Origin: Paracoccaceae bacterium
GTDB taxonomy: Bacteria; Pseudomonadota; Alphaproteobacteria; Rhodobacterales; Rhodobacteraceae
NCBI GenBank assembly: GCA_024742575.1
Contig: JANSYF010000005.1
Location: forward strand, 1-64,000
Direction: 5' to 3'
DNA length: 64,000 bases
Shown here one piece after another: positions 21,270 through 31,247 of the stretch (position 1 is the stretch's first letter; each line of letters begins with the position of its first letter). The translations under genes and the position numbers were made by a program. The notes beneath the pieces were generated by a model that searched no databases, had not been told where the DNA came from, and worked only from the letters and a program-made list of their open reading frames with translations.

Positions 21270-22124
21270 ATGGCAGCGGGCAGAAGCGCAAGAGCTGTGA
21301 TCGGAGCGGGGCTCTTGGTGGTGGCGCTGACGGCGTGCAGCGATGGCGAACGTCCGGGCTTCGGCCCCGGTGGCATACCGATTGAGAATTTTACCGCACA
21401 GCAGATTTTCGAACGGGGCGAATTCGAACTGGATCGCAGTGATCCTGAAGATGCCGCATTCTACTTTTCAGAAGTCGAACGGCTTTATCCCTATTCCGAA
21501 TTGGCAAAGCGCGCTGTGATTATGCAGGCCTTTGCGCATCACCAGAACAAAGACTACGAGAACAGCCGTTCCGCAGCTCAGCGCTATATCGACTTCTACC
21601 CAACCGACGAAGACGCGGCTTATGCGCAGTATCTTCTCGCGCTCAGCTATTATGACCAGATCGAAGAAGTGGGCCGCGATCAGGGTCTGACCTTCCAGGC
21701 GTTGCAAGCGTTGCGGACGGTAATCGAACGTTACCCTGACAGCGAATACGCGCGGTCGGCGGTTCTCAAATTCGATTTGGCGTTCGACCACCTTGCTGGC
21801 AAAGAAATGGAAATCGGTCGCTATTATTTGCGTCGCGATCATTATGCCGCTGCGATCAACCGTTTCCGGTCCGTGGTCGAGGACTTCCAGACCACCACCC
21901 ACACCGCCGAGGCGTTGCATCGTCTGGTTGAGTCGTATCTGTCGTTGGGGCTGACCGATGAAGCGCAGACGGCAGGGGCGATTTTGGGCTATAACTACCA
22001 ATCCACGGATTGGTACGAGGACAGCTTCAAATTGCTGACGGGGCGTGGTCTTGAATTGAAGGCGACCGGAGACAACTGGCTGCGGCAAATCTATCGCCAG
22101 ATGGTCAAGGGTCAGTGGCTTTGA
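21270..22124 (+). CDS. bamD: outer membrane assembly lipoprotein BamD
   Basis: Lipobox LTAC; TPR-like repeats (YPYSELAKRAVIMQAFAHHQNKDYENSRSAAQRYIDFYP). Confidence 0.9.
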   Translation: MAAGRSARAVIGAGLLVVALTACSDGERPGFGPGGIPIENFTAQQIFERGEFELDRSDPEDAAFYFSEVERLYPYSELAKRAVIMQAFAHHQNKDYENSRSAAQRYIDFYPTDEDAAYAQYLLALSYYDQIEEVGRDQGLTFQALQALRTVIERYPDSEYARSAVLKFDLAFDHLAGKEMEIGRYYLRRDHYAAAINRFRSVVEDFQTTTHTAEALHRLVESYLSLGLTDEAQTAGAILGYNYQSTDWYEDSFKLLTGRGLELKATGDNWLRQIYRQMVKGQWL

Positions 22125-22165
22125 TCGGGGGGCGGTGCGTCTGACAACGCACCCGGTTGCACAGA

Positions 22166-23818
22166 ATGCTGCGCACGCTTGAAATACGGGATATGCTGAT
22201 CATCGACCGGCTGGAGCTTGAGTTCCAGTCGGGTCTCAATGTGCTGACCGGTGAAACCGGTGCGGGCAAATCGATTCTGCTCGACAGCCTTGGCTTTGTG
22301 CTGGGTTGGCGCGGGCGTGCTGAACTGGTGCGCAGCGGGGCAGAGCAGGGCGAAGTCACTGCCGTTTTCGATCTGCCGACAGGCCACCCGGCACATGACG
22401 TTTTGGCAGAGGCCGGGTTCGAGGATGCGGACGAATTGATCCTGCGCCGCGTGAACACTGCTGATGGGCGTAAGACCGGCTGGGTCAATGACCGACGCGT
22501 GACGGGCGAGATGCTCCGCGCTTTGTCGGATACGCTGGTAGAATTGCACGGTCAGCACGATGACAGGGGATTGCTGAACCCCAAGGGCCATCGCGCGCTT
22601 TTGGATCAGTTTGCGGGGCACGATGACTTGCTGGTCGCCGTGAAAACAGCGTGGCGCGCAATGTCCCAAGCCCGCAAGGCGCTGGCCGAGTCGGAAGCGG
22701 CCTATAAGGCGGCACAGGCCGAAGAAGAATTCCTGCGCCATTCGGTGGCCGAGCTGGACAAGCTGGCTCCTGAACCGGGCGAGGATGCGGATCTCGACGC
22801 ACGCCGCCGCATGATGCAGGCGTCCGAGCGTATCCGTGACGACATCGTGCGCGCGGCACAAGTGATGGGTCAGGACGGAGCCGAAGGCGCACTGTCGGAT
22901 GCGCTGCGCTGGCTCGAAGGCGTGAGCGATGCCGCAGACGGACGTCTGGACGACCCGCTTGCTGCACTTGCCCGAGCGATGGCGGAACTGGACGAGGCGG
23001 CGCGGGGCGTGTCTGACTGTCTCGACTCTCTGGAGTTTGATCCAAACGAACTTGACGCCACAGAGGAACGGCTGTTTGCGCTCCGGGCGCAGGCGCGCAA
23101 ACACGGGGTTGCGCCTGATGAACTGTCCGGTTTGGCCGACACGCTGCGCGACCGTTTGGCGGCGCTGGATCAGGGGGCTGACCGCATGACGCTGTTGCAA
23201 TCCGAATTGCGCAATGCCGAAGCGGCGTATGACAGCGCTGCGATGGCTTTGCGCGACAGTCGTATGACAGCGGCCAAGCAGCTGGACGCGGCGGTCTGTG
23301 CGGAATTGGCTCCGCTCAAGATGGAACGTGCGGTGTTTGTAACCGATCTGGCTGGCGCACCCGCAGGCCCAGAGGGGAGCGATGCCGTGGCCTTTACTGT
23401 TGCCACCAATCCCGGCGCACCAGCTGGACCCATCGGCAAGATCGCATCTGGTGGCGAACTCAGTCGATTCCTGCTGGCGCTCAAGGTGTGTCTGTCAGAA
23501 CAGCGCGATGCCGGGCTGACCATGATCTTCGACGAGATTGACCGGGGTGTAGGTGGGGCCACTGCCGACGCAGTTGGCCGTCGTCTGGCGGCTTTGGCGG
23601 AAGACGGTCAAGTTCTTGTCGTCACACACTCGCCGCAAGTGGCGGCCCTTGGTGCGCATCACTGGCGGGTGGAAAAACGCGTTGCCGACGAACAGACCAC
23701 CTCGACCGTGGTGCCACTTGATGCGCCCGCGCGGGAAGGCGAAATCGCCCGTATGCTGTCGGGCGACACCATCACGGACGAGGCCCGCGCGGCGGCGCGG
23801 GCGCTCTTGGCGGGTTAG
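22166..23818 (+). CDS. recN: DNA repair protein RecN
   Basis: LNVLTGETGAGKSILLDSLGFVLG; SGGELSRFLLALKV; FDEIDRGVGGATADAVGRRLAAL. Confidence 0.95.
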   Translation: MLRTLEIRDMLIIDRLELEFQSGLNVLTGETGAGKSILLDSLGFVLGWRGRAELVRSGAEQGEVTAVFDLPTGHPAHDVLAEAGFEDADELILRRVNTADGRKTGWVNDRRVTGEMLRALSDTLVELHGQHDDRGLLNPKGHRALLDQFAGHDDLLVAVKTAWRAMSQARKALAESEAAYKAAQAEEEFLRHSVAELDKLAPEPGEDADLDARRRMMQASERIRDDIVRAAQVMGQDGAEGALSDALRWLEGVSDAADGRLDDPLAALARAMAELDEAARGVSDCLDSLEFDPNELDATEERLFALRAQARKHGVAPDELSGLADTLRDRLAALDQGADRMTLLQSELRNAEAAYDSAAMALRDSRMTAAKQLDAAVCAELAPLKMERAVFVTDLAGAPAGPEGSDAVAFTVATNPGAPAGPIGKIASGGELSRFLLALKVCLSEQRDAGLTMIFDEIDRGVGGATADAVGRRLAALAEDGQVLVVTHSPQVAALGAHHWRVEKRVADEQTTSTVVPLDAPAREGEIARMLSGDTITDEARAAARALLAG

Positions 23819-24357
23819 AGGCGCATCATTCCGTATCCGGCAAGCGCTAGCGTAAGCCCACTGAAGACGGTGCGCATCACGTTATAGACCTGCCATGTGC
23901 CCGAGTATTCGACCCAAATCGCGCGAGCGGCGTCGATATCCGTAGGTACGGTCAACAGGCCCAAGGCTTCGTTCATCGGCACGTTGTTCGTCATGGTCAG
24001 GATCAACCCTCCAGCTGCATAGATCAATCCGCCAACCGCAAAAGACACCGCCGCGCGGTTGCGGTGGGTGCGCCATGCCAGAAGCGCGGCAATCCACAAA
24101 ACGAAGGGTGTGCCGAAAAAGGCAGGTGCAAAGACGGCGTTACGCACCGATCCGTTCATTGCCTGCATGGCTTGAATGGCGACCCGTGGGTCTGTCGCAT
24201 CCAGCCCCCACATGGTCGAACAGACCCACGCATAGAAGAACCCGAAAATCGCACCGCTGAAAACAACGGCGGTCAAGCCTGCACAGCGGGTCACCAGATC
24301 CGCCAAGGCGGAAATCTGCGGTGTCGGTGCGCTATAGGCGGCGGGAAGGGGGGTCAT
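23815..24357 (-). CDS. DUF1772 (anthrone oxygenase)-like membrane protein
   Basis: Four-TM small protein (TAVVFSGAIFGFFYAWVCSTMWGLDATDP), divergent to a TetR gene. Confidence 0.6.
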   Translation of the reverse strand: MTPLPAAYSAPTPQISALADLVTRCAGLTAVVFSGAIFGFFYAWVCSTMWGLDATDPRVAIQAMQAMNGSVRNAVFAPAFFGTPFVLWIAALLAWRTHRNRAAVSFAVGGLIYAAGGLILTMTNNVPMNEALGLLTVPTDIDAARAIWVEYSGTWQVYNVMRTVFSGLTLALAGYGMMRL

Positions 24358-24401
24358 GTCGGTTTCCTTTCAAATCCGTAATTTAGTGTACGCCTTTACA
24401 A

Positions 24402-24423
24402 ATCCGTACATATGATTACGGAT
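24402..24423. promoter_or_regulatory. putative TetR operator ATCCGTA-N8-TACGGAT
   Basis: Perfect 7-bp arms in the divergent promoter; extra half-site ATCCGTA at 24374-24380. Confidence 0.6.
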
Positions 24424-24455
24424 ACGAGTCAACTGGTTTTTTCGAAAGGTATCGG

Positions 24456-25055
24456 ATGCGCGAGGACAACAAGGCGCAGAGGCGCGAACAGATCGAAGCG
24501 GCGGCCTATGAGCTTCTTGCCGAAAAAGGCTTTCAGAACATGTCGATGCTGGCAGTCTCGAAAGCGGCGAAAGCCTCGAACGAAACTTTGTATCGGTGGT
24601 ACGGCGACAAGATCGGTCTCTTCAAAGCCTTGATTGCCACAAACGCCGAACGGGTTGCCGGGCGGCTGCGCGAAGCGTTGGAAACCAACGCGCCGCTGGA
24701 TCAAGCTTTGATGCAGACTGGCCCAGTCCTTCTGAGCATGCTGCTAAGTGACCGTGCTATCGCTCTCAATCGGGCGGCGGCGGCAGATGCCAGCGGCGTT
24801 CTGGGCGAAGCGTTGGCACAGGAAGGGCGCGGTAAAGTGTTTCCGTTGATCGCGGACCTTTTTGGCAAGTTGGTCAAGCAGGGCGTACTCAATGGCGACC
24901 CCGCTGAGATCGCAGCACTTTACGTCGACCTACTGGTTGGCGACCTGCAAATCCGGCGCGCAACTGGGGCGTTGGGGCCGCTGCGCGACCGGGTGATTGC
25001 TGATCGTGCGCACCGTGCCCAAGAGCGTCTTTTCCGACTTGTTGGTGTGTCCTGA
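24456..25055 (+). CDS. TetR family regulator
   Basis: EQIEAAAYELLAEKGFQNMSMLAVSKAAKASNETLYRWYGDKIGLF HTH. Confidence 0.9.
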   Translation: MREDNKAQRREQIEAAAYELLAEKGFQNMSMLAVSKAAKASNETLYRWYGDKIGLFKALIATNAERVAGRLREALETNAPLDQALMQTGPVLLSMLLSDRAIALNRAAAADASGVLGEALAQEGRGKVFPLIADLFGKLVKQGVLNGDPAEIAALYVDLLVGDLQIRRATGALGPLRDRVIADRAHRAQERLFRLVGVS

Positions 25056-25172
25056 CACCGACGGTCACAGACTGTGATCGCATCAGGGGTGGACACTTCA
25101 GCTGCATTGAATAAGCCTTGGTAATCAGAAGTTTTTTTGGCGTGGTTCGCTTCCCCGAAAGGTCCGCTCGGC

Positions 25173-26849
25173 ATGGCGCCTGCTTTGCGTGGTCAGTTAC
25201 AGGCAATGAAAAGGCAGTTCGCGCGCGGCTGGGATTTGCTGCGCCATAAGGGACCGTCGCAATTTCAATTCTGGCTGATCGCCCTTTTGATCGGAATTGC
25301 CGCCGGTTTGGCGGCCACGCTGTTCCGGCTTGCCATCACGTTTTTGCAAACCTCGGTCTACGGCACACCCAGCGTCACAACGATTCACAGCTACGCCGAA
25401 AACCTGCCATGGTGGATGCTGCTGCTTATCCCCACAGTGGGCGGTCTCGTGGTGGGTGTGATCATCCACTACTTCACACCGGATGGGCGCGTCCGATCCG
25501 TCGCGGACGTGATCGAAGGCGCGGCTCTCAATGATGGGCGGGTGGAAAAGAAGGCGGGCATCGCGTCGGCCATCTGTTCGTGGATCACATTGTCAACTGG
25601 CGGCAGCACTGGGCGGGAAGGGCCGGTGGTACATATCGCAGCGATGCTGTCGTCTTGGGTGTCAAACACGATCCGGGCTGACGGTATCACCGGACGCGAC
25701 TTGCTGGGGTGTGCTGTGGCCGCCGCTGTGTCGGCCAGTTTCAATGCGCCCATCGCGGGGGCTTTGTTCGCGCTTGAGGTCATCCTGCGTCATTTCGCGG
25801 TCCACGCCTTTGCCCCCATTGTGGTGGCAAGCGCTGCTGGGACGGTGATCAACCGTCTGGTGTTTGGCGATGTGACCGAATTCAAACTGCCCGGAACCAC
25901 CACGGTGGAGTTTTATCTCGAACTGCCTGCGTTTTTTATTCTTGGCCTGATTTGCGGCCTAGTCGCGGTGGCGATGATGCGCGCTGTGTTTCTGGCCGAC
26001 GATGTCGGATCAAAAGTGCAGCGCAACCTAGGTCTGCCGCACCTGCTGCGCCCGGCGGCGGCAGGGGTCATGCTGGGCGCGCTTGCGATCTGGTTTCCCC
26101 ACATTATTGGCGTCGGTTACGAAACCACATCCCGCGCCCTGACCGGATCACTTCTGTGGCACGAGGCGGTGGTCTTTGCGATGCTCAAGGTGGTTGCGGT
26201 GGCCATCACCATGGGCGGGCGCATGGGCGGTGGCGTGTTCTCTCCCTCGCTGATGTTGGGTGCGCTGACCGGGCTGGCGTTCGGTTTGATCGCGACCGGG
26301 CTTTTCCCGGATCAATCGGGAACCGCAACGCTTTACGCGCTTGCTGGTATGGGCGCTGTTGCCGCTGCCGTTCTGGGCGCGCCGATTTCAACCACGCTGA
26401 TCGTATTTGAACTAACCGGAGACTGGCAGACGGGCCTTGTGGTGATGGTCTCGGTTTCGATGTCGACCGCTGTGTCAGCGCGTCTGGTCGATCGATCTTT
26501 CTTTCTCACCCAGTTGGAGCGGCGCAATGTGCACCTTGCCGCCGGGCCTCAGGCGTATCTGCTAGCGATGTTTCGGGTGCAAGGCGTGATGCGCAAACCC
26601 ACCGACAACAATGCGGCTGATGAAGAGGCGTGCCTCACGATGATCGAACAGGGGCTTTTTGTGCAGTCCCAAGCCACACTGGAAACCGCGTTGCCGCTTT
26701 TTGACAAATCAGGCGTGGCTTTCCTGCCGGTGGTCAAACTTGAAGGTCCGGAAGACGCGCCCGTCTTGCAGGGCGCGCTGTTCCATGTCGATGCTTTAAA
26801 GGCTTATAACCGTGCGCTTGCCGCGACGGCGGAAGAAGAGCACAGTTGA
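25173..26849 (+). CDS. CLC-type chloride channel/transporter
   Basis: GSTGREGPVVHIAAML; FNAPIAGALFALEVIL; GGRMGGGVFSPSLMLGALTG; ORF opens at 25137. Confidence 0.9.
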   Translation: MAPALRGQLQAMKRQFARGWDLLRHKGPSQFQFWLIALLIGIAAGLAATLFRLAITFLQTSVYGTPSVTTIHSYAENLPWWMLLLIPTVGGLVVGVIIHYFTPDGRVRSVADVIEGAALNDGRVEKKAGIASAICSWITLSTGGSTGREGPVVHIAAMLSSWVSNTIRADGITGRDLLGCAVAAAVSASFNAPIAGALFALEVILRHFAVHAFAPIVVASAAGTVINRLVFGDVTEFKLPGTTTVEFYLELPAFFILGLICGLVAVAMMRAVFLADDVGSKVQRNLGLPHLLRPAAAGVMLGALAIWFPHIIGVGYETTSRALTGSLLWHEAVVFAMLKVVAVAITMGGRMGGGVFSPSLMLGALTGLAFGLIATGLFPDQSGTATLYALAGMGAVAAAVLGAPISTTLIVFELTGDWQTGLVVMVSVSMSTAVSARLVDRSFFLTQLERRNVHLAAGPQAYLLAMFRVQGVMRKPTDNNAADEEACLTMIEQGLFVQSQATLETALPLFDKSGVAFLPVVKLEGPEDAPVLQGALFHVDALKAYNRALAATAEEEHS

Positions 26850-26858
26850 TCCGCAGGA

Positions 26859-27203
26859 TCAGACCTGCTCGACCTGCACGCCATCTTGAACCCAGAACGC
26901 GAGGCGATCCTTGATCTCGGCCACCTCGGCTTTTGGACCTTCATAGGACCAGACTGCATTGGAATAGGTCATGCTTTTCGAAACAATGTCGAAATAGCTG
27001 GCTTCGCCTTTGTGCGCACAGGTTGTTTTGTGGTCTGATGCATCCAGAAACGCCATCGCCACGTCCGACCGGGGGAAGTAGACGACAAATGGCATGTCGC
27101 CCTCCGTCACTTCCAAAGCATTGGAGCTTTCTGCAATCACGGCGCCACCAGCGCGCACCACCCATGTGCCTTCAGCAGGTCTGACTGTAATGTGTTTCTG
27201 CAT
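26859..27203 (-). CDS. DUF427 family protein
   Basis: VYFPRSDVAMAFLDASDHKTTCAHKGEASYFDI; VWSYEGPKAEVAEIKDRLAFW. Confidence 0.8.
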   Translation of the reverse strand: MQKHITVRPAEGTWVVRAGGAVIAESSNALEVTEGDMPFVVYFPRSDVAMAFLDASDHKTTCAHKGEASYFDIVSKSMTYSNAVWSYEGPKAEVAEIKDRLAFWVQDGVQVEQV

Positions 27204-27262
27204 GATCCATCCCTTTTGACTGCGATGTACCGGGGTTAGCGGGGGAATGTAAATGTTTATGG

Positions 27263-29044
27263 TCAGATTGGCGCGCAGGCCTGTGTCAGCCAGATAGACA
27301 CATCACCTTCAACCAACGGCCCGATCCGCGCCAGAACCTCTGCGTGATAGGCGTTGAGCCAATTGCGTTCAGTCTCTGTCAGAAGGCCCGTGTCGATCAG
27401 CCGCGAGTCGATGGGCACATGGGTCAACGTCTCGAACCGGTACATCTCGGGCACCGTCTGACCGGGCAGGGCTGGGGCCTCTTCCACAACAATCAGGTTC
27501 TCGATGCGGATTCCGAACGCGCCTTCTTTATAAAAGCCCGGCTCATTCGACAGGATCATCCCCGGCATGAACGGCACAGTCCCGGTGCGGGCCAGCCGTT
27601 GCGGCCCTTCATGCACGCTAAGGTACGATCCGACGCCATGCCCGGTGCCGTGCCCATAGTCCATCCCGTGTTCCCACAGCGCCACCCGCGCCAGCGCATC
27701 CATGTCCCGCCCAGCCAAGCCTTTGGGCCAGCGCAGACGGGAAATCGCAATCATGCCCTTGAGCACCAGCGTAAACGCGCGCCGTTCTTCCTGTCCCACC
27801 GTTCCGATGGCGATGGTGCGGGTAATGTCTGTGGTGCCATCCACATATTGTCCGCCACTGTCGACCAACAGAAGCCCTTGTTCGACCCGGCGATTGGTCT
27901 TTTCCGTCACACGGTAATGCACGATAGCCCCGTTTGGACCAGCACCACAGATCGTGTCAAAGCTGATATCGCGCAGCGCATTGGTCGCGGCGCGTTCGCC
28001 TTCCAGCCGTGTTACCACGTCGATCTCGGTCAGGCTGGCTACGGGTTGTTGGTCGAGCCAGTATAGAAACCGTGCCATTGCAGCGCCGTCGCGCAGATGC
28101 GCCGCGCACGCGCCGTCCAGCTCTGCGGGAGATTTACACGCCTTTGGCAGGGCACAAGGATCCTGGGCCTCAATCATCTTCGTTCCGGCCTCGCGCAGCG
28201 TGTCGGCCACGATCACCGGGCAACTGGCCGGGTCAATCCGGACCGGACCTTCCAGCTTGGCCAAAGATGGCAGGAAATCTTCCACCGGCGCCACGTATAC
28301 GTTCGGGCCAAGGTGATCCCCCAGATGGGCCAGCTTCTCGGGGTTCATGAACAGCGTGACTCTTTCGTCCGCATGCAGCAGCGCAAAGCCAAGCGCAAAC
28401 GGCGTTCGGGGCAGATCATCCCCACGGATGTTCAAAAGCCAGCAAACGCTGTCTGGCAGGGTCAGAACGGCACTGCGCGCAGGGCCAAGCGTTGCTGCCA
28501 GCCGCGCAATCTTAGCGCTATGCGGGTTCCCGGCTAGGTCCACTGGCTGCGCAAAGGCATGGCGCGCGGGTGGATCAGGCTGATCTTCCCAGATGCGATC
28601 CACAAGGTTTTCCGTCCGTTGCAATGTCACACCGGAGGCCCCGGCTTCCAGTTCCCGGATCTGCGCCACGGTGTGTAACCATGGATCAAAGCCCACAATG
28701 CCGTCCGGCGCGACATGCTCTGTCAGCCAGTCGCCCAGCGTCACCTCGGGCCAATGCACCGGCGTGAATACATCTGCTACCTGCGCGCGGACCTGCACCC
28801 GGTAGCGACCATCGATGAACACGCCTGCCTTGTCCTGCAACGCCACGCAAAACCCGGCTGATCCTGTAAAACCGGTCAGCCATGCCAAACGGCTGTCCCG
28901 CTCGGCCACGTATTCGCCCTGATGCGCATCGGCGCGGGGAATGATGAAACCGTCCACACCCGCAGACACCATTTCGCTGCGCAAAGCCGCAAGCCGCGGA
29001 GGGCCCTGTTCGGGAGACGAGGTTTCGAAAAAGCGCTGGAACAT
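27263..29044 (-). CDS. pepP: Xaa-Pro aminopeptidase (M24 family)
   Basis: Creatinase N domain; LLLVDSGGQYVDGTTDITRTIAIG; DYGHGTGHGVGSYLSVHEGP; LSNEPGFY. Confidence 0.85.
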   Translation of the reverse strand: MFQRFFETSSPEQGPPRLAALRSEMVSAGVDGFIIPRADAHQGEYVAERDSRLAWLTGFTGSAGFCVALQDKAGVFIDGRYRVQVRAQVADVFTPVHWPEVTLGDWLTEHVAPDGIVGFDPWLHTVAQIRELEAGASGVTLQRTENLVDRIWEDQPDPPARHAFAQPVDLAGNPHSAKIARLAATLGPARSAVLTLPDSVCWLLNIRGDDLPRTPFALGFALLHADERVTLFMNPEKLAHLGDHLGPNVYVAPVEDFLPSLAKLEGPVRIDPASCPVIVADTLREAGTKMIEAQDPCALPKACKSPAELDGACAAHLRDGAAMARFLYWLDQQPVASLTEIDVVTRLEGERAATNALRDISFDTICGAGPNGAIVHYRVTEKTNRRVEQGLLLVDSGGQYVDGTTDITRTIAIGTVGQEERRAFTLVLKGMIAISRLRWPKGLAGRDMDALARVALWEHGMDYGHGTGHGVGSYLSVHEGPQRLARTGTVPFMPGMILSNEPGFYKEGAFGIRIENLIVVEEAPALPGQTVPEMYRFETLTHVPIDSRLIDTGLLTETERNWLNAYHAEVLARIGPLVEGDVSIWLTQACAPI

Positions 29045-29122
29045 GATACGGCCTCTCTTCGATATGTCGCGAGCGAACCCGGAATGACACGCAATGGCAA
29101 GCCCCGCTTCACCCGTTCAGGG

Positions 29123-29184
29123 GGGGATATGCCCCCAGCTTCTTCTTTTTACAAATATGCAAATCGCGGCCCGCAGGGCCGCGC
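29123..29184. repeat. two hairpins between pepP-like gene and cobT
   Basis: GGGGG-ATATG-CCCCC (29123-29137); CGCGGCCC-GCA-GGGCCGCG (29166-29184). Confidence 0.8.
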
Positions 29185-29218
29185 CAATTGGACCGGCTCG
29201 GCCAGTCCGAAACCAAAA

Positions 29219-31096
29219 TCAACTTGCGCGTTTGATACCCATAAGCCGCGCCCGTGCCCGCGGATCGCTGTCAAACAGCGACGCCAGTTGTTCTGTCATC
29301 GCCCCGGCCAATTGTTCTACATCGGTGATCGTCACCGCGCGTTCGTAATAGCGCGTCACGTCATGGCCGATTCCGATGGCCAGCAACTCCACCTGCTTGC
29401 GCCGTTCCACCATTGCGATCACGTCCCGCAAGTGCTTCTCAAGGTAATTGGCTGGGTTCACCGACAACGTACTGTCATCCACGGGTGCGCCATCCGAAAT
29501 CACCATCAGAATTTTGCGTGCCTCAGAGCGGTGCAGCATCCGCCGATGCGCCCATTCAAGTGCTTCACCATCGATGTTTTCCTTAAGCAGCCCTTCTTTC
29601 ATCATCAAACCCAGATTGGATCGGGTCCGCCGCCAAGGCGCATCAGCGCTCTTGTAAATGATGTGGCGTAGATCGTTCAGGCGACCGGGTTGCTGTTCGC
29701 GTCCATCGTTCAACCATTTTTCGCGCGCCTGTCCGCCTTTCCAAGCCCGCGTGGTAAAGCCAAGGATCTCGACCTTGACCGAACACCGCTCCAACGTCCG
29801 TGCCAGAACATCAGCGCAGATCGCCGCGATGGAGATCGGGCGGCCCCGCATGGATCCGGAATTGTCCAGAAGCAGTGTCACAACCGTATCACGGAATTCG
29901 GTGTCTTTCTCGACCTTGAAAGACAGCGGTGTCGTTGGGTTCGCAACAACGCGTGCCAGACGACCGGCATCCAAAATGCCTTCTTCCAGATCAAACTCCC
30001 AAGACCGGTTTTGCTGCGCCTGCAAGCGGCGCTGAAGCTTGTTGGCCAAGCGACTGACCGCGCCCTTCAGCGGCTCCAACTGCTGGTCCAGATAGGCCCT
30101 CAACCGCTCCAGCTCGATCGGCTCCGCAAGGTCTTCCGCCAGTATTTCCTCGTCATGGGTCGAATCGAATACTTTGTAATCGGGGTCCGCTTCCGAGATC
30201 GGGGCAGGGGGCGGTGGTTCCAACGGCGCTTCGCCCTCGGGCATCTCGGTTTCGTCGCTCATCTCCTGATCGGCCATCTCGTCCATGGACACCTGCGCCT
30301 GGCTGGGGTCCTGGGTTTCATCCTGACTCGATTCGGGGTTTGCTTCGGCGTCTTCGCTGTCGTCTTCGTCCTGACCGGTGCTGTCGGGTTCTTGTTCGTC
30401 GTCGCTGCCCTCTTCGGCTTGATCCTGCGCGTCTTCGTCCAACTCGTCAGGATCGTCGCCCAACTGATCACCATAACCCAGATCGGTGATCACCGCGCGG
30501 GTGAAGCGGGCAAAAGCCGCCTGATCGCTCAGCACGTCCTGAAGGTTCTCCAGCGTCCCGCCTGCCTGATTTTCGATAAATCCGCGCCACAGGTCCATGA
30601 CGTTCTGCGCGCCCTCGGGCAGGTCGCGTCCAGTGGCCAGATGGCGCACCAAATACCCTGCCGCTTCGGCAAGGGGCGCGTCCGAGGCTTCCTTGACCTG
30701 ATCATAGCCGCGCCGCAGCGCTTCATGGCCGATTTTGGCGTCGATGTTACCAGCGGTGCCGGGCATGTCGCGCGCGCCCATCGCCTCGCAGCGGGCGGTC
30801 TCCATGGATTCGTAAAGTTCGCGTGCCAGATCGCCCTGAGGCGCATAGCGCGTGTGCGTTCCTGCATCGTGATAGCGACGGTACATCGCCATCGCATCGG
30901 CGGTGCCGCGCGCCAGCATCACCTCGTCGCGGGTCAAACGACGGCTGATCTGCGGCAGGCGCATCGCGTCACCGGAAATTCCGGATGGGTCAACCGAATA
31001 GCTGACTGTCAATTCCGGGTCGCGCGCCATGACCTTGGTGGCTTCGGCCAGCGCTTTCTTGAACGGATCGGCTGGGTTGTCACTCGGTTTGCTCAT
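29219..31096 (-). CDS. cobT: cobaltochelatase subunit CobT
   Basis: vWA domain ([32 protein letters not shown]), acidic central linker, position next to cobS. Confidence 0.9.
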   Translation of the reverse strand: MSKPSDNPADPFKKALAEATKVMARDPELTVSYSVDPSGISGDAMRLPQISRRLTRDEVMLARGTADAMAMYRRYHDAGTHTRYAPQGDLARELYESMETARCEAMGARDMPGTAGNIDAKIGHEALRRGYDQVKEASDAPLAEAAGYLVRHLATGRDLPEGAQNVMDLWRGFIENQAGGTLENLQDVLSDQAAFARFTRAVITDLGYGDQLGDDPDELDEDAQDQAEEGSDDEQEPDSTGQDEDDSEDAEANPESSQDETQDPSQAQVSMDEMADQEMSDETEMPEGEAPLEPPPPAPISEADPDYKVFDSTHDEEILAEDLAEPIELERLRAYLDQQLEPLKGAVSRLANKLQRRLQAQQNRSWEFDLEEGILDAGRLARVVANPTTPLSFKVEKDTEFRDTVVTLLLDNSGSMRGRPISIAAICADVLARTLERCSVKVEILGFTTRAWKGGQAREKWLNDGREQQPGRLNDLRHIIYKSADAPWRRTRSNLGLMMKEGLLKENIDGEALEWAHRRMLHRSEARKILMVISDGAPVDDSTLSVNPANYLEKHLRDVIAMVERRKQVELLAIGIGHDVTRYYERAVTITDVEQLAGAMTEQLASLFDSDPRARARLMGIKRAS

Positions 31097-31195
31097 GACC
31101 TGACCTTTCCACGCGGTTCGTTTGCACGCAATGCCGTCGGCCCGAAGGTGCGGCGCGTCATGCAGGCATCTTTGGGCCGAAAATACCTCGGGGGT

Positions 31196-31241
31196 CTGGG
31201 GGTGGAACCCCCAGCCTGTCGGATCGGCATCGCCGATCCGA
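31196..31241. repeat. two hairpins between cobS and cobT
   Basis: CTGGGGG-TGGAA-CCCCCAG (31196-31214); TCGGATCGGC-ATC-GCCGATCCGA (31219-31241). Confidence 0.9.
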
Positions 31242-31247
31242 TACTCA

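Noticed and set aside
25065-25077. TCACAG-A-CTGTGA dyad after the TetR gene
   Set aside because: Short (6-bp arms), partly inside a 3' region; insufficient to call a CRP/FNR-type site.
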